From Ignavibacteriales bacterium (GTDB lineage: Bacteria; Bacteroidota; Ignavibacteria; Ignavibacteriales; SURF-24), in NCBI GenBank assembly GCA_026390815.1, contig JAPLFH010000024.1, positions 160,766 through 224,765 on the forward strand: a stretch of 64,000 nucleotides of DNA, given 5' to 3'. The translations under genes were made by a program, and so were the position numbers. The notes beneath the pieces were generated by a model that was not told the origin of the DNA, ran no database searches, and worked only from the letters and a program-made list of their open reading frames with translations. Of this stretch, positions 1-7,871 are shown piece by piece (position 1 is the stretch's first letter; every line of letters begins with the position of its first letter).

Positions 1-1
1 A

Positions 2-367
2 ACGATCAATGTAACCGGAGCGCATTCGCAACAAGATGCGGATATGGTCGGAAAAGCTGTTGCTAATTCTTCTCTTGTTAAAACAGCTTTGTATGGTCAG
101 GACGCAAACTGGGGAAGGATTATGTCGGCGGCTGGAAACAGCGGTGCAGATATTGATCCTGCTACTATGAGCATTTTCTTTGATGATTTGCCAGTTGTGC
201 TTCCTAATTACAATATTGTTTTAAATGAGAAAGCTGCCAAAGAAATTTTAACTAAACCAGAGTTTCGGATTAAAATTAATCTTAACGGCGGAAACGATTC
301 TTCGACTTGGTGGACGTGCGATTTCTCTGAAGAGTACGTTAGAATAAATGCGGATTATAGAACCTAA
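2..367 (+). CDS. argJ: Ornithine acetyltransferase / N-acetylglutamate synthase, C-terminal part (5' end outside window)
   Basis: Transfers the acetyl group from N-acetylornithine to glutamate, closing the acetyl cycle of arginine biosynthesis in the cytoplasm. The reading frame is open from base 2, so the gene begins upstream of the window; only about the last 120 residues of a normally ~400-residue precursor are seen. The visible part belongs to the beta chain, downstream of the Thr nucleophile where ArgJ cleaves itself. The stretch LVKTALYGQDANWGRIMSA matches the family's conserved VKTA...G.DPNWGRI block, and the end TWWTCDFSEEYVRINADYRT matches the usual C-terminus. The Met at 44 is internal and not the start. 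It is followed after 128 bases by argB. Identification is secure; completeness cannot be judged. Confidence 0.93.
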   Translation, partial: TINVTGAHSQQDADMVGKAVANSSLVKTALYGQDANWGRIMSAAGNSGADIDPATMSIFFDDLPVVLPNYNIVLNEKAAKEILTKPEFRIKINLNGGNDSSTWWTCDFSEEYVRINADYRT

Positions 368-379
368 AATAGCGTGAAG

Positions 380-456
380 TGTGAAACCCGACTACCGTCA
401 GGCAGGCGTCAAACGCAAGACGAAAAGCAATGTAACAATTAAACAATTATCCTGAT
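380..456. repeat. Intergenic repeat debris between argJ and argB
   Basis: The 128-base gap holds CTACCGTCAGGCAGG, much richer in G+C than its surroundings and of the kind found in dispersed intergenic repeats, followed by AT-rich CAATT/AACAATT strings. The 11-mer ATTATCCTGAT (446-456) recurs upstream of argG at 3146-3156. No gene is seen. Promoter elements cannot be assigned with confidence. Confidence 0.35.
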
Positions 457-495
457 CGTTGAGAAGTAAACTAACATTTAGAAAAGAGATTTAAG

Positions 496-1269
496 ATGAA
501 GATAGCAGTTCTAAAAATATCTGGTAAAGCTTTGAACGAATTGTTCGCTTCCGAAGCATGGATTCAATCAATCCAAAAGCTAAATCATTTTTATGATGGA
601 TTAGTAATAGTTCATGGTGCAGGAAAAAATATTTCCGAATGGTCAGAAGCACTTGGTCACCAAAGTAAATTTATTGACGGTCAGCGCGTAACAACCGAAG
701 AAGTTATGGATGTTGTTGCAGCAGTTCAGGCGGGCATATTGAACGCGAAAATCGTAAGCAAATTAATTTCTTCCGGTTTGAATGCAATTGGTTTAACAGG
801 AATTGACCGAGGATCATTTGTTGCAGAAAATGTAAATGAAGAATTAGGTTTTGTCGGCGTGCCCAAACAAGTTCAATCCATTAACTGGATTAAGGATTTG
901 GCAAAAACAAAAGTTATTCCTGTTTTTTCTAGTGTGTGCAGAGATGCCGCTGGCAATCTTATGAATGTTAATGCAGATATTTTTACTGAAGTTCTTGCTG
1001 CTTCGCTAAAAGCTGAATCAGTTTTCTTTGTGTCGGATGTTCAAGGCGTAATGCTGAATGGAAATTTTCAGCAGACAATTGATGCGGAAGATATTCTTAA
1101 AGGAATTAATGAAGGCGAGATTACCGACGGAATGATTCCAAAGATGAATAGCTGCCTTGACCTTTTGAATAAAGGGATAAACAAAATCTGGATTGGTTCA
1201 AAAATTCTGGAAGATATAATTGGAGAAAAGAAAGTTTCAGGAGGAACGTGGATTGTTCAATCAGCATAA
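496..1269 (+). CDS. argB: Acetylglutamate kinase
   Basis: Phosphorylates N-acetylglutamate, the second step of arginine synthesis. At 257 aa it has the size of the short, arginine-insensitive type of the amino-acid kinase family. Visible signs: an N-terminal beta strand with Lys (KISGKAL, about residues 7-13), the glycine turn HGAGKNISEW (40-49) where most ArgB have HGGGP, the substrate loop FIDGQRVTTEEVMDVV, the NVNAD motif, the nucleotide-site phrase FFVSDVQGVM and the C-terminal DGMIPKM. Several of these deviate from the textbook motifs, so it is a divergent member, but position between argJ and argD supports ArgB. ATG at 496 follows GAAAAGAGA. The end overlaps the spacer that carries the argD ribosome binding site. 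Confidence 0.92.
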   Translation: MKIAVLKISGKALNELFASEAWIQSIQKLNHFYDGLVIVHGAGKNISEWSEALGHQSKFIDGQRVTTEEVMDVVAAVQAGILNAKIVSKLISSGLNAIGLTGIDRGSFVAENVNEELGFVGVPKQVQSINWIKDLAKTKVIPVFSSVCRDAAGNLMNVNADIFTEVLAASLKAESVFFVSDVQGVMLNGNFQQTIDAEDILKGINEGEITDGMIPKMNSCLDLLNKGINKIWIGSKILEDIIGEKKVSGGTWIVQSA

Positions 1270-2437
1270 TGATATAGTTGAAAAAGAATCATCGCTTTTA
1301 AAAAATTACTCCCGCTATCCGGTTGAATTTGTTTCTGGAGATGGCGCTTACCTTTTTGATAAGAACGGAAAAAAATATCTCGACTTTCTTAGCGGTATTG
1401 CTGTAACAGGATTTGGGCACAGTAATCCAAGAATTAAATCCGCCGTAGAAAAACAGATTAATAAATTATGGCATGTTTCAAATCTATTTGAATCAGAACA
1501 GCAGGAAATTCTTGCTGAAAAACTTGCTGAAATATCCGGATTGGATTCCGTTTTCTTCTGCAACTCAGGAACTGAAGCAAATGAAGCCGCAATCAAGTTT
1601 GCAAGAAAATGGGGCAAAGGAAGAAGTCATATCATCACGGCTCTAAACAGTTTTCATGGAAGAACAATGGGAAGCCTTTCTGCAACCGGACAGAAAAAAG
1701 TCTGGGAAGGATTTGAACCACTTACGCCGGGTTTTTCTTATGCTGAGTTTGGAGACATAGATGTGCTTGAACAAGAATACAATAAACATGCGAACGAAAC
1801 TGTCGCAATAATGTTGGAGCCAATTCAAGGAGAAAGCGGAATCATAATTCCTCCTGAAGGATATTTAAAAAATGTAAGACAATTCTGCGATGAGCATAAT
1901 CTTCTTTTAATTCTTGATGAAGTTCAAAGTGGAATGGGAAGAACCGGGAAGTTTTTCGCACACCAGTGGGAAGAAATAAAGCCGGACATCATTACGATTG
2001 CAAAAGGAATTGCAAATGGCTTACCGCTTGGTGCTGCAATTTGTTCTAAAGAAGTCGGAGATGAAATTAAACCGGGCAGTCATGGTTCAACCTTTGGCGG
2101 CAATCCGGTTGCTGTTGCCGCAGCGATTGAAGTTGTTAATCTTCTTGATGATTCTGTCTTAAACCAAATAGATAAGTTGGGAACAAGTTTAATTGAATCG
2201 ATCATAAATCTTCATGCAATTCAGATAAAAGAAGTGAGAGGTAAAGGATTGATGATAGGAGTTGAATTTAATGAAGGAATTTCTGCAAAGGTAATTGCGC
2301 AAAAGTTATTAAGCGATGGTGTAGTAACCGGAACATCTGGTGAAGTTGTTCTGCGTTTGCTTCCACCATTTATAATAACGGAAAAAGAGATTGTACAATT
2401 TGGTGCTGCTTTAAGTGGAGTATTGAATGAACTTTAA
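1253..2437 (+). CDS. argD: Acetylornithine aminotransferase
   Basis: PLP-dependent class III aminotransferase that converts N-acetylglutamate semialdehyde to N-acetylornithine. From the chosen start it has 394 aa, the usual family length. Motifs: FCNSGTEANEAAIKFARK (phosphate-binding region), NSFHGRTMGSLSATG, the Asp motif LDEVQSGMGRTG, the PLP lysine in AKGIANGLPLGA, and GSHGSTFGGNPVA. Start choice: an in-frame TTG lies at 1220 and another at 1253. A perfect AGGAGG at 1239-1244 sits 8 bases before TTG 1253, inside the end of argB, so 1253 is preferred. The 17-base overlap with argB suggests translational coupling. ArgD in some bacteria also serves lysine synthesis (DapC); that cannot be told here. 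Confidence 0.95.
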   Translation: MFNQHNDIVEKESSLLKNYSRYPVEFVSGDGAYLFDKNGKKYLDFLSGIAVTGFGHSNPRIKSAVEKQINKLWHVSNLFESEQQEILAEKLAEISGLDSVFFCNSGTEANEAAIKFARKWGKGRSHIITALNSFHGRTMGSLSATGQKKVWEGFEPLTPGFSYAEFGDIDVLEQEYNKHANETVAIMLEPIQGESGIIIPPEGYLKNVRQFCDEHNLLLILDEVQSGMGRTGKFFAHQWEEIKPDIITIAKGIANGLPLGAAICSKEVGDEIKPGSHGSTFGGNPVAVAAAIEVVNLLDDSVLNQIDKLGTSLIESIINLHAIQIKEVRGKGLMIGVEFNEGISAKVIAQKLLSDGVVTGTSGEVVLRLLPPFIITEKEIVQFGAALSGVLNEL

Positions 2438-2529
2438 CGAAACATTTGTGAAGCACCAAATCTTAAGTTATAAAAATTCAAAAGAATCTTTACCAGAAAG
2501 TTGGCATTTAAAAATTATTTGCTATTTGG

Positions 2530-2544
2530 TCCCGCAATGCGGGA
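2530..2544. repeat. Stem-loop TCCCGC-aat-GCGGGA between argD and argR
   Basis: Perfect 6-bp G+C-rich stem with a 3-base loop and no T run after it. The same arms recur at 63694-63711. It may act as a weak terminator after argD or be a copy of a dispersed palindromic repeat. The rest of the 203-base gap is AT-rich and should hold the argR promoter; I cannot place the -33/-7 elements securely. Confidence 0.5.
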
Positions 2545-2640
2545 TTAGAGTTTGGAATTTAAATTCCTTCATCTTTGTCTTTAGCAATATTTCTCAAAAA
2601 TGTTATATTGCATTCCATCCAAAAACAATTTGAGAAAGAA

Positions 2641-3114
2641 ATGTCTGCAAAACTAAGAAGACAATACAAAATTAAAGAGATCCTCAACTACAAATTTATT
2701 TCCTGCCATGAGGATCTGTTGAAAGTGCTTCACAAAGAAAATGTAGAAGCAACACAGGCAACGCTAAGCCGCGATTTTGCGGAGCTTGGTGTTGTTAGAA
2801 CCTTTACCGATAGAGGTCCGCGATATATCCTGAACGCTGATGAATCAGGAAAGCAGATTGCAAAACTTATCGGATTCGAAATTTTAAATGTTGAGCAAAA
2901 TGAATCACTTGCTCTTATCAGAACCCTTGCAGGACGGGCTCAGGGTGTTGCGCATTATATAGACCGGTTGAACAAGCCGGAAATATTAGGCACCGTTGCG
3001 GGTGATGATACAGTGCTTGTAATACCAGCTTCGGTAATTCAGCTTGGTAAAATTGTTCTAATGATAAAACAAATGATGGCTGAACCGCCGGCATTTAAAA
3101 AGATTCATAAGTGA
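2641..3114 (+). CDS. argR: Arginine repressor
   Basis: Transcriptional regulator of arginine genes that, in the known family, binds DNA as an arginine-bound hexamer. The open frame extends upstream to 2575, but ATG at 2641 after GAGAAAGAA gives 157 aa, the normal ArgR length. Residues 1-70 form the winged helix (ATQATLSRDFAELGVVRT is the recognition region). The C-terminal domain shows the oligomerisation and arginine-binding block LAGRAQGVAHYIDRL and GTVAGDDTVLVIP. It sits between argD and argG, where ornithine carbamoyltransferase (argF) often lies in related operons. I found no clear ARG-box palindrome in the flanking gaps, so its operators are unassigned. Confidence 0.95.
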   Translation: MSAKLRRQYKIKEILNYKFISCHEDLLKVLHKENVEATQATLSRDFAELGVVRTFTDRGPRYILNADESGKQIAKLIGFEILNVEQNESLALIRTLAGRAQGVAHYIDRLNKPEILGTVAGDDTVLVIPASVIQLGKIVLMIKQMMAEPPAFKKIHK

Positions 3115-3221
3115 AATAGTGGAACCGTATAAAAAAGTATAAATGATTATCCTGATTTTTCATTCCACCAGTTCACCATCGAAAAAGAATTAACATATTT
3201 AAATTTATAAAGGAGTGAAAA

Positions 3222-4442
3222 ATGTCCAGGAAAAAAATAGTGGTCGCATACTCGGGAGGGTTAGATACTTCCATTATGGTAAAATGGTTAAGCGAAAAAT
3301 ATGATGCTGATATAATCACAGCAACCGGAAATTTAGGGCAGCGAGCAGAGCTTGAAGGACTTGAAGAAAAAGCTATGAAAACCGGCGCTGTTAAATCAAT
3401 TATTTTAGATTTACGCCACGAGTTTGTAACTGAATATCTTTGGAAAGCATTAAAAGCCGGTGCATTATACGAAGGTGTCTATCCGATGGCTTGTTCAATA
3501 GGAAGACCGCTGCTGGCAAAGATGCTTGTTGATGTTGCTCTGCAGGAAGGCGCGGATACAGTTGCTCATGGCTGTACTGGTAAAGGAAACGATCAGGTAA
3601 GATTTGAAGTTGGTGTTCAGACTCTTGCCCCACAGTTAAATGTTATTGCCCCGCTGCGCGAATGGGAATTTAAAAGCCGAGAAGAAGAAATTGATTACGC
3701 AATCGAAAATAAAATTCCCATAAAAATTACCAAAGCAAAACCATATTCAATTGATGAAAATCTTTGGGGCATTGCAGTTGAGTGCGGCGTACTTGAAGAT
3801 CCAACCTGCGCTCCTCCGGAAGATGCATTTCAAATAACAACTAATCCAATTTATGCTCCGGATAAATCTGAAACAGTAACCATCAGTTTTGAAAAAGGTA
3901 TTCCGGTTTGTGTTAATAATTCTGTTACAGATCCTGTTGAAATGCTTGAAGTGCTTAATGCGATTGGTGGTAAGCATGGAATTGGAAGAATGGATTTGAT
4001 TGAGAACCGTGTTGTTGGTATTAAGTCGAGAGAAGTGTATGAAGCGCCCGCCGCGGTTATTCTTCATAAAGCACACAACGAACTTGAGAAGCTGATACTT
4101 GATAAAGAAACATTCAGATTTAAGCAGGATGTTTCTAACAAAATTGCTAATTTAATTTATGACGGATTGTGGTTTTCACCGCTGTTCAACTCGCTTATGG
4201 CGTTTGTTGATTCAACTCAGAAAAATTTAACCGGTGAAGTAACAATGGAATTTTACAAAGGAAACATTACCGTGCTTTCAAGAAGCTCGCAGTTTAGTTT
4301 GTATAATCTTGAGCTTGCAACTTATACGAGCGATGATAAGTTTGATCATAAAGCGAGTGAAGGCTTTATAAAAATTTACGGTTTACCATACAAAACAATC
4401 ACCCAGGTTTACGAATCAGTTTTAGAAAAGGAAGTTGCCTGA
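3222..4442 (+). CDS. argG: Argininosuccinate synthase
   Basis: Condenses citrulline with aspartate using ATP to give argininosuccinate. 406 aa, typical length. The PP-loop AYSGGLDTSIMVKWL is at residues 9-23; further landmarks are the block ACSIGRPLLAKMLV, GCTGKGNDQVRFE (aspartate/citrulline binding) and YSIDENLWGIAVECG. ATG at 3222 is preceded by AGGAG (3211-3215) at good spacing. The gap before it (3115-3221) holds the 11-mer ATTATCCTGAT shared with the argB leader and is probably a promoter region. The TGA stop overlaps the ATG of argH (TGATG), so argG and argH are translationally coupled. Confidence 0.97.
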   Translation: MSRKKIVVAYSGGLDTSIMVKWLSEKYDADIITATGNLGQRAELEGLEEKAMKTGAVKSIILDLRHEFVTEYLWKALKAGALYEGVYPMACSIGRPLLAKMLVDVALQEGADTVAHGCTGKGNDQVRFEVGVQTLAPQLNVIAPLREWEFKSREEEIDYAIENKIPIKITKAKPYSIDENLWGIAVECGVLEDPTCAPPEDAFQITTNPIYAPDKSETVTISFEKGIPVCVNNSVTDPVEMLEVLNAIGGKHGIGRMDLIENRVVGIKSREVYEAPAAVILHKAHNELEKLILDKETFRFKQDVSNKIANLIYDGLWFSPLFNSLMAFVDSTQKNLTGEVTMEFYKGNITVLSRSSQFSLYNLELATYTSDDKFDHKASEGFIKIYGLPYKTITQVYESVLEKEVA

Positions 4443-5857
4443 TGTTGTGGGGCGGAAGGTTTAAAGAAAAGTTAAACGACAAAGCGCTGAGTTTTTCTTC
4501 ATCGCTTTCCGTTGATATAAATTTAATTCTTGAAGATCTTCTTGCCAGTAAAGTTCATGCGGAAATGCTTTCTAAAGTTGGATTGATTACGGAAGATGAA
4601 AGCAATCAAATTATAAATGGATTAAATAAAATTGAAACGGAATGGAAATCTAATGATTGGGTTCTGGATGAAAACAAGTTTGAAGATATTCATACAGCCG
4701 TTGAATGGCGGCTTACAGAACTGATTGGCGAATCCGCAGGCAAACTACATACTGGAAGAAGCCGGAATGATCAGGTTGCGACAGACATGAAACTGTGGAT
4801 ACGTAAAGCCGGCAATCAATTGAAAGATGAAATTCTTTCATTCCAGAAAACTTTAGTAGAAACAGCGAAACAGCACACAGAAACAATTATTCCCGGTTAT
4901 ACACATCTGCAAAGAGCGCAACCAATTTCTTTTGCGTTTCATCTGCTGACTTATGTAGAAATGCTTGAAAGAGATAAAGCAAGAGCCTATCCCCTAACCC
5001 CTTCCCCAAAGGAAGGGGATTTTAAAATCTCTTCCATTGGGAAAAGGGCTGAGGCTGCATGTCCGCTTGGTTCTGGCGCACTTGCCGGTTCAACGCTTCC
5101 ACTTGATAGAAATTATACATCAGAAAAATTAGGTTTTGATTTTCCGGCTCGCAATGCTTTGGATGCAGTTTCTGATCGCGATTTCCTTCTTGATTTTTTA
5201 AATACCTGTTCAATTGGAATGATGCACCTTAGCCGCCTTGCTGAAGAAATTATTCTCTGGTCTTCGGCTGAATGGAAGTTCATAAAACTATCAGACGAAT
5301 TCGCAACCGGTTCATCATTGATGCCACAAAAGAAAAATCCTGATATGGCGGAATTAGTTAGAGGAAAAACCGGAAGAGTATTCGGCAACCAGTTTTCTCT
5401 TCTTTCCACAATGAAAAGTTTACCGCTAAGTTACAACCGCGATTTGCAGGAAGATAAAGAGCCGGTGTTCGATTCATTTAATACTTACATCAATTCTCTT
5501 TCCATTATGAAGATGATGATAGCAACAATGGAAGTGAACGCTAAAAGATTTACAGAAGAACTAAAGAAAGATTTTTCTCTTGCAACAGATTTGGCAGACT
5601 GGCTTGTATTGAAAGGAATTCCATTCCGTGAAGCGCATAACATTGTTGGAACTCTTGTTCGGCATTGCGAGGATGATGGAAAAACTTTTAATGATCTTGT
5701 GCTGGCAGATATGAAAGAAATTAATCCAATCTTTGATGAAACAGCATTGGAGTGTTTGAATCTTGAAACTGCGTTAAGCCGGAAGAAAACATTCGGCTCT
5801 CCAAATCCGAAAATGGTTAAAGAGCAAATAGAATTCTGGAAGAATAAATTTAAATGA
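4442..5857 (+). CDS. argH: Argininosuccinate lyase with an inserted palindromic repeat
   Basis: Splits argininosuccinate into arginine and fumarate. Fumarase/aspartase superfamily: the signature GSSLMPQKKNPD, HTGRSRNDQVATDM and PGYTHLQRAQPI are all intact. 471 aa, about 10-15 longer than usual. The extra residues lie at roughly 181-200, just before the conserved PLGSGALAG, where the protein reads PLTPSPKEGDFKISS. The DNA there (about 4987-5056) is a G+C-rich palindromic element that keeps the frame (see the repeat feature). In known structures this position is a surface connection ahead of the active-site helix, so activity is likely kept; that is inference. The gene ends just before a strong terminator. 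Confidence 0.95.
   Translation: MLWGGRFKEKLNDKALSFSSSLSVDINLILEDLLASKVHAEMLSKVGLITEDESNQIINGLNKIETEWKSNDWVLDENKFEDIHTAVEWRLTELIGESAGKLHTGRSRNDQVATDMKLWIRKAGNQLKDEILSFQKTLVETAKQHTETIIPGYTHLQRAQPISFAFHLLTYVEMLERDKARAYPLTPSPKEGDFKISSIGKRAEAACPLGSGALAGSTLPLDRNYTSEKLGFDFPARNALDAVSDRDFLLDFLNTCSIGMMHLSRLAEEIILWSSAEWKFIKLSDEFATGSSLMPQKKNPDMAELVRGKTGRVFGNQFSLLSTMKSLPLSYNRDLQEDKEPVFDSFNTYINSLSIMKMMIATMEVNAKRFTEELKKDFSLATDLADWLVLKGIPFREAHNIVGTLVRHCEDDGKTFNDLVLADMKEINPIFDETALECLNLETALSRKKTFGSPNPKMVKEQIEFWKNKFK
4987..5056 (+). repeat. Palindromic repeat element inserted in frame in argH
   Basis: The core is CCCCTTCC (4997-5004), loop CCAAA, GGAAGGGG (5010-5017), a perfect 8-bp stem, directly followed by the 12-bp palindrome GATTTTAAAATC (5017-5028). 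The outer ends, CCTAACCCCTTCCC and GGGAAAAGGGCTGAGG, are also roughly complementary, so the whole ~65 bases can fold into one long imperfect hairpin. It is translated as PLTPSPKEG... in argH. Its composition is unlike the rest of the gene. It resembles the dispersed intergenic palindromes of FCB-group genomes and, in behaviour, the Rickettsia palindromic elements. Confidence 0.75.
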
Positions 5858-5862
5858 ACGAT

Positions 5863-5887
5863 AAAGGCGACCTTTAAAGTCGCCTTT
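5863..5887. terminator. Bidirectional terminator after argH
   Basis: AAAGGCGAC (5863-5871) pairs perfectly with GTCGCCTTT (5879-5887), a 9-bp stem with a 7-base loop. A and T tracts flank both sides, so it can serve argH on the + strand and the converging gene that ends at 5909 on the minus strand. It lies 5 bases past the argH stop. Confidence 0.85.
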
Positions 5888-5908
5888 CAACTCGCCAAAT
5901 ATATTTGA

Positions 5909-6853
5909 CTAATCTATTTTTTCCTTTTCTATTTTTACTTTCCTTGCATAATAAGGAGCAGATGTTTCATATGCTTTAGACGACTCTGCAATCAATCCAA
6001 TGATTGTGTTAATGATTAATTGCTGTCCAGAAGCAAAAGACTGAACCATCATTTTATTCTTTGCATCATTTCCGTAATGGCATTTAGCCAAACTTTCATT
6101 AAATGGCGCACAACGCAATTTAGCTTTTTCTTTCATATCCGCCCATTTACCACCGAAGACTTGTAGTTCTTCATCAACAACGGCAATGTGTTTTTCTGCT
6201 GCCTTTAATTTTATATTGTGCACAAGCTGTGGATCTTTATACGACATTTCTCCTGTAGATAAATTTGGCAGCTTTTCTATTTCCGCACGCTCCCAATCAT
6301 CAATTTCTTTATGCTTAGCTTCCAGTTTTTGTGCATACTCTGCTTCAGCCGGATAATTACTCATCACTTTTTGTAATTCTGTTGAATAGGCTTGTGTTAG
6401 CTCAGAAGCATCCTGAAAAGCCTTTATCACCGCAGGAGATTCAATAGTTGCCTGTGGACCCATATTTTTTCCCATTTCCATCGCCCACTTAATTTTTTCT
6501 TCCTTGCTCATATTTTTTAATTTTTCATCCATCTTCTCATCCTTAAACTTTTTTGCCATATCTATCTGATCTTGATTGGGCATATTATCTTGTAAAACCG
6601 TTGCGTTTATTTCTTTCAAAAAATTTTCCAATTGATCCTTCAGCGGTTTGAAAAGTGGTTCTGAATTGCAAAGTGGATCTTCCGCCTCTTCAGATTTGAC
6701 ACATATTTTTTCAAACGCATCTTTGGCAGTAGCAGGCGGTGGAATTACTTTTTCAAAGAATGGAAGCAAGTCGGTTTTTATTGGTCTCTGAGCAAAAACC
6801 GGAAGAAACATTAGAACCAGGAAAAAGAGAGTTATGTGTATTGTTGTTTTCAT
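5909..6853 (-). CDS. Secreted coiled-coil protein of unknown function
   Basis: 314 aa. The N-terminus is a signal peptide with a hydrophobic core and an Ala-Gln cleavage site (FFLVLMFLPVFAQ, about residues 10-22), so the protein should reach the periplasm or outside. The rest is very rich in Lys, Glu and Ala with long helical, probably coiled-coil stretches (about 70-250). Cys pairs sit near 50-63 and 240-252. I do not recognise a family. ATG follows AGGAG at 6-base spacing. It converges on argH and shares the terminator with it. It stands alone on its strand. Confidence 0.7.
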   Translation of the reverse strand: MKTTIHITLFFLVLMFLPVFAQRPIKTDLLPFFEKVIPPPATAKDAFEKICVKSEEAEDPLCNSEPLFKPLKDQLENFLKEINATVLQDNMPNQDQIDMAKKFKDEKMDEKLKNMSKEEKIKWAMEMGKNMGPQATIESPAVIKAFQDASELTQAYSTELQKVMSNYPAEAEYAQKLEAKHKEIDDWERAEIEKLPNLSTGEMSYKDPQLVHNIKLKAAEKHIAVVDEELQVFGGKWADMKEKAKLRCAPFNESLAKCHYGNDAKNKMMVQSFASGQQLIINTIIGLIAESSKAYETSAPYYARKVKIEKEKID

Positions 6854-7072
6854 ATAATACTCCTAAAAATTTTCTTGAAAAGTTAACAAAGATTTCCATT
6901 AATTGGAAGCAATCTTTTCATTGGACGGAATTGCATATCATTTTATATGAATTTTTACAGTTTCTTTAAACGGGACGGACATGTATTTTAATTAAGAATA
7001 AAAATATCTATCTTACTTCAAGAATTACTTCCCTCTTATGAAATGAGGATAACCTAATTTAAGGAGGCTGAT

Positions 7073-7801
7073 ATGAAAGTAAAAAGTGAAAGTGAAAAAG
7101 CTCGGGAGTATCTCGAATCCCATACCGCAGGTTCTCATTTAATAAAAATGGTTGGTCCATGTATAACCGTCTCCCGCCAATCTGGCGCGGGTTCCGGCAT
7201 TGTTGATGAAAAACTAAAAGATATTCTCCGGCAGCATCAAAGCGAGGAATATGGAGATTGGGAAATATTTGATAAAAATTTAATTGAAAAAGTTTTGGAA
7301 GATCATAATCTTCCCGAAAGATTGGGCAAATTATTTCACCAGGAAAAACATTCATCTGCCAAATCCATGGTGAGTGAACTACTTGGGCTTCAGCCCTCGA
7401 TGTATTCTTTACTTCACAAAACAACGCATACTATTTTACAACTTGCACAAATGGGGAATGTAATTATTGTCGGCAGAGCTGGGAATATCATAACCGCGCA
7501 TTTGCCAAATTCTTTCCACGTTCGCTTAGTTGCTCCGCTTGAAGACAGAATAAAGCGAATGATGGATTACTACAATGTTGGAAGGAAAGAAGCTCTTGCA
7601 ATGATTAAAAATGAAGATGATTCCAGAAAAGAATACTTGCACAAACATTTTCATAAAGATATTGATGATCTGCTTCTGTATCATTTAGTCCTGAATACGA
7701 ATCTGCTTAGCTATGAAGAAACAGCAAACATAATTGCAAATGCTGTAATGAAGAAATTTCCGAAGATGTTTTTGATTCATCAGGAATCGGCAGTTTTGTG
7801 A
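7073..7801 (+). CDS. Cytidylate kinase-like family protein
   Basis: 242 aa, P-loop kinase of the Cytidylate_kin2 type. The nucleotide-binding loop is SRQSGAGSG at residues 34-42, slightly off the classic GxxGxGKS. Further family landmarks are the dimer/substrate region DKNLIEKVLEDHNLP, IIVGRAGNII (about 134-143), the lid segment VRLVAPLEDRIKRMM and the NEDDSRKEYLHKHF helix. The true phosphate acceptor is not known for this family; NMP phosphorylation is only an inference. The start has a strong AAGGAGG. It is a single-gene unit between two secreted-protein genes facing away. Confidence 0.85.
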   Translation: MKVKSESEKAREYLESHTAGSHLIKMVGPCITVSRQSGAGSGIVDEKLKDILRQHQSEEYGDWEIFDKNLIEKVLEDHNLPERLGKLFHQEKHSSAKSMVSELLGLQPSMYSLLHKTTHTILQLAQMGNVIIVGRAGNIITAHLPNSFHVRLVAPLEDRIKRMMDYYNVGRKEALAMIKNEDDSRKEYLHKHFHKDIDDLLLYHLVLNTNLLSYEETANIIANAVMKKFPKMFLIHQESAVL

Positions 7802-7871
7802 TTGCGGATTTCAGATTTTAGGTTGCGAAAGGAATGAATTAATTCTGCAATCCAAAATCCGAAATAAAAAT

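Noticed and set aside
2427..2633. 68-aa frame between argD and argR
   Set aside because: It overlaps the repeat stem-loop and the argR promoter region, has no binding site and no recognisable composition; likely chance.
368..3221. ARG boxes for ArgR
   Set aside because: I looked for the TNTGAAT-N4-ATTCANA type palindrome before argB, argR and argG and did not find a convincing one.
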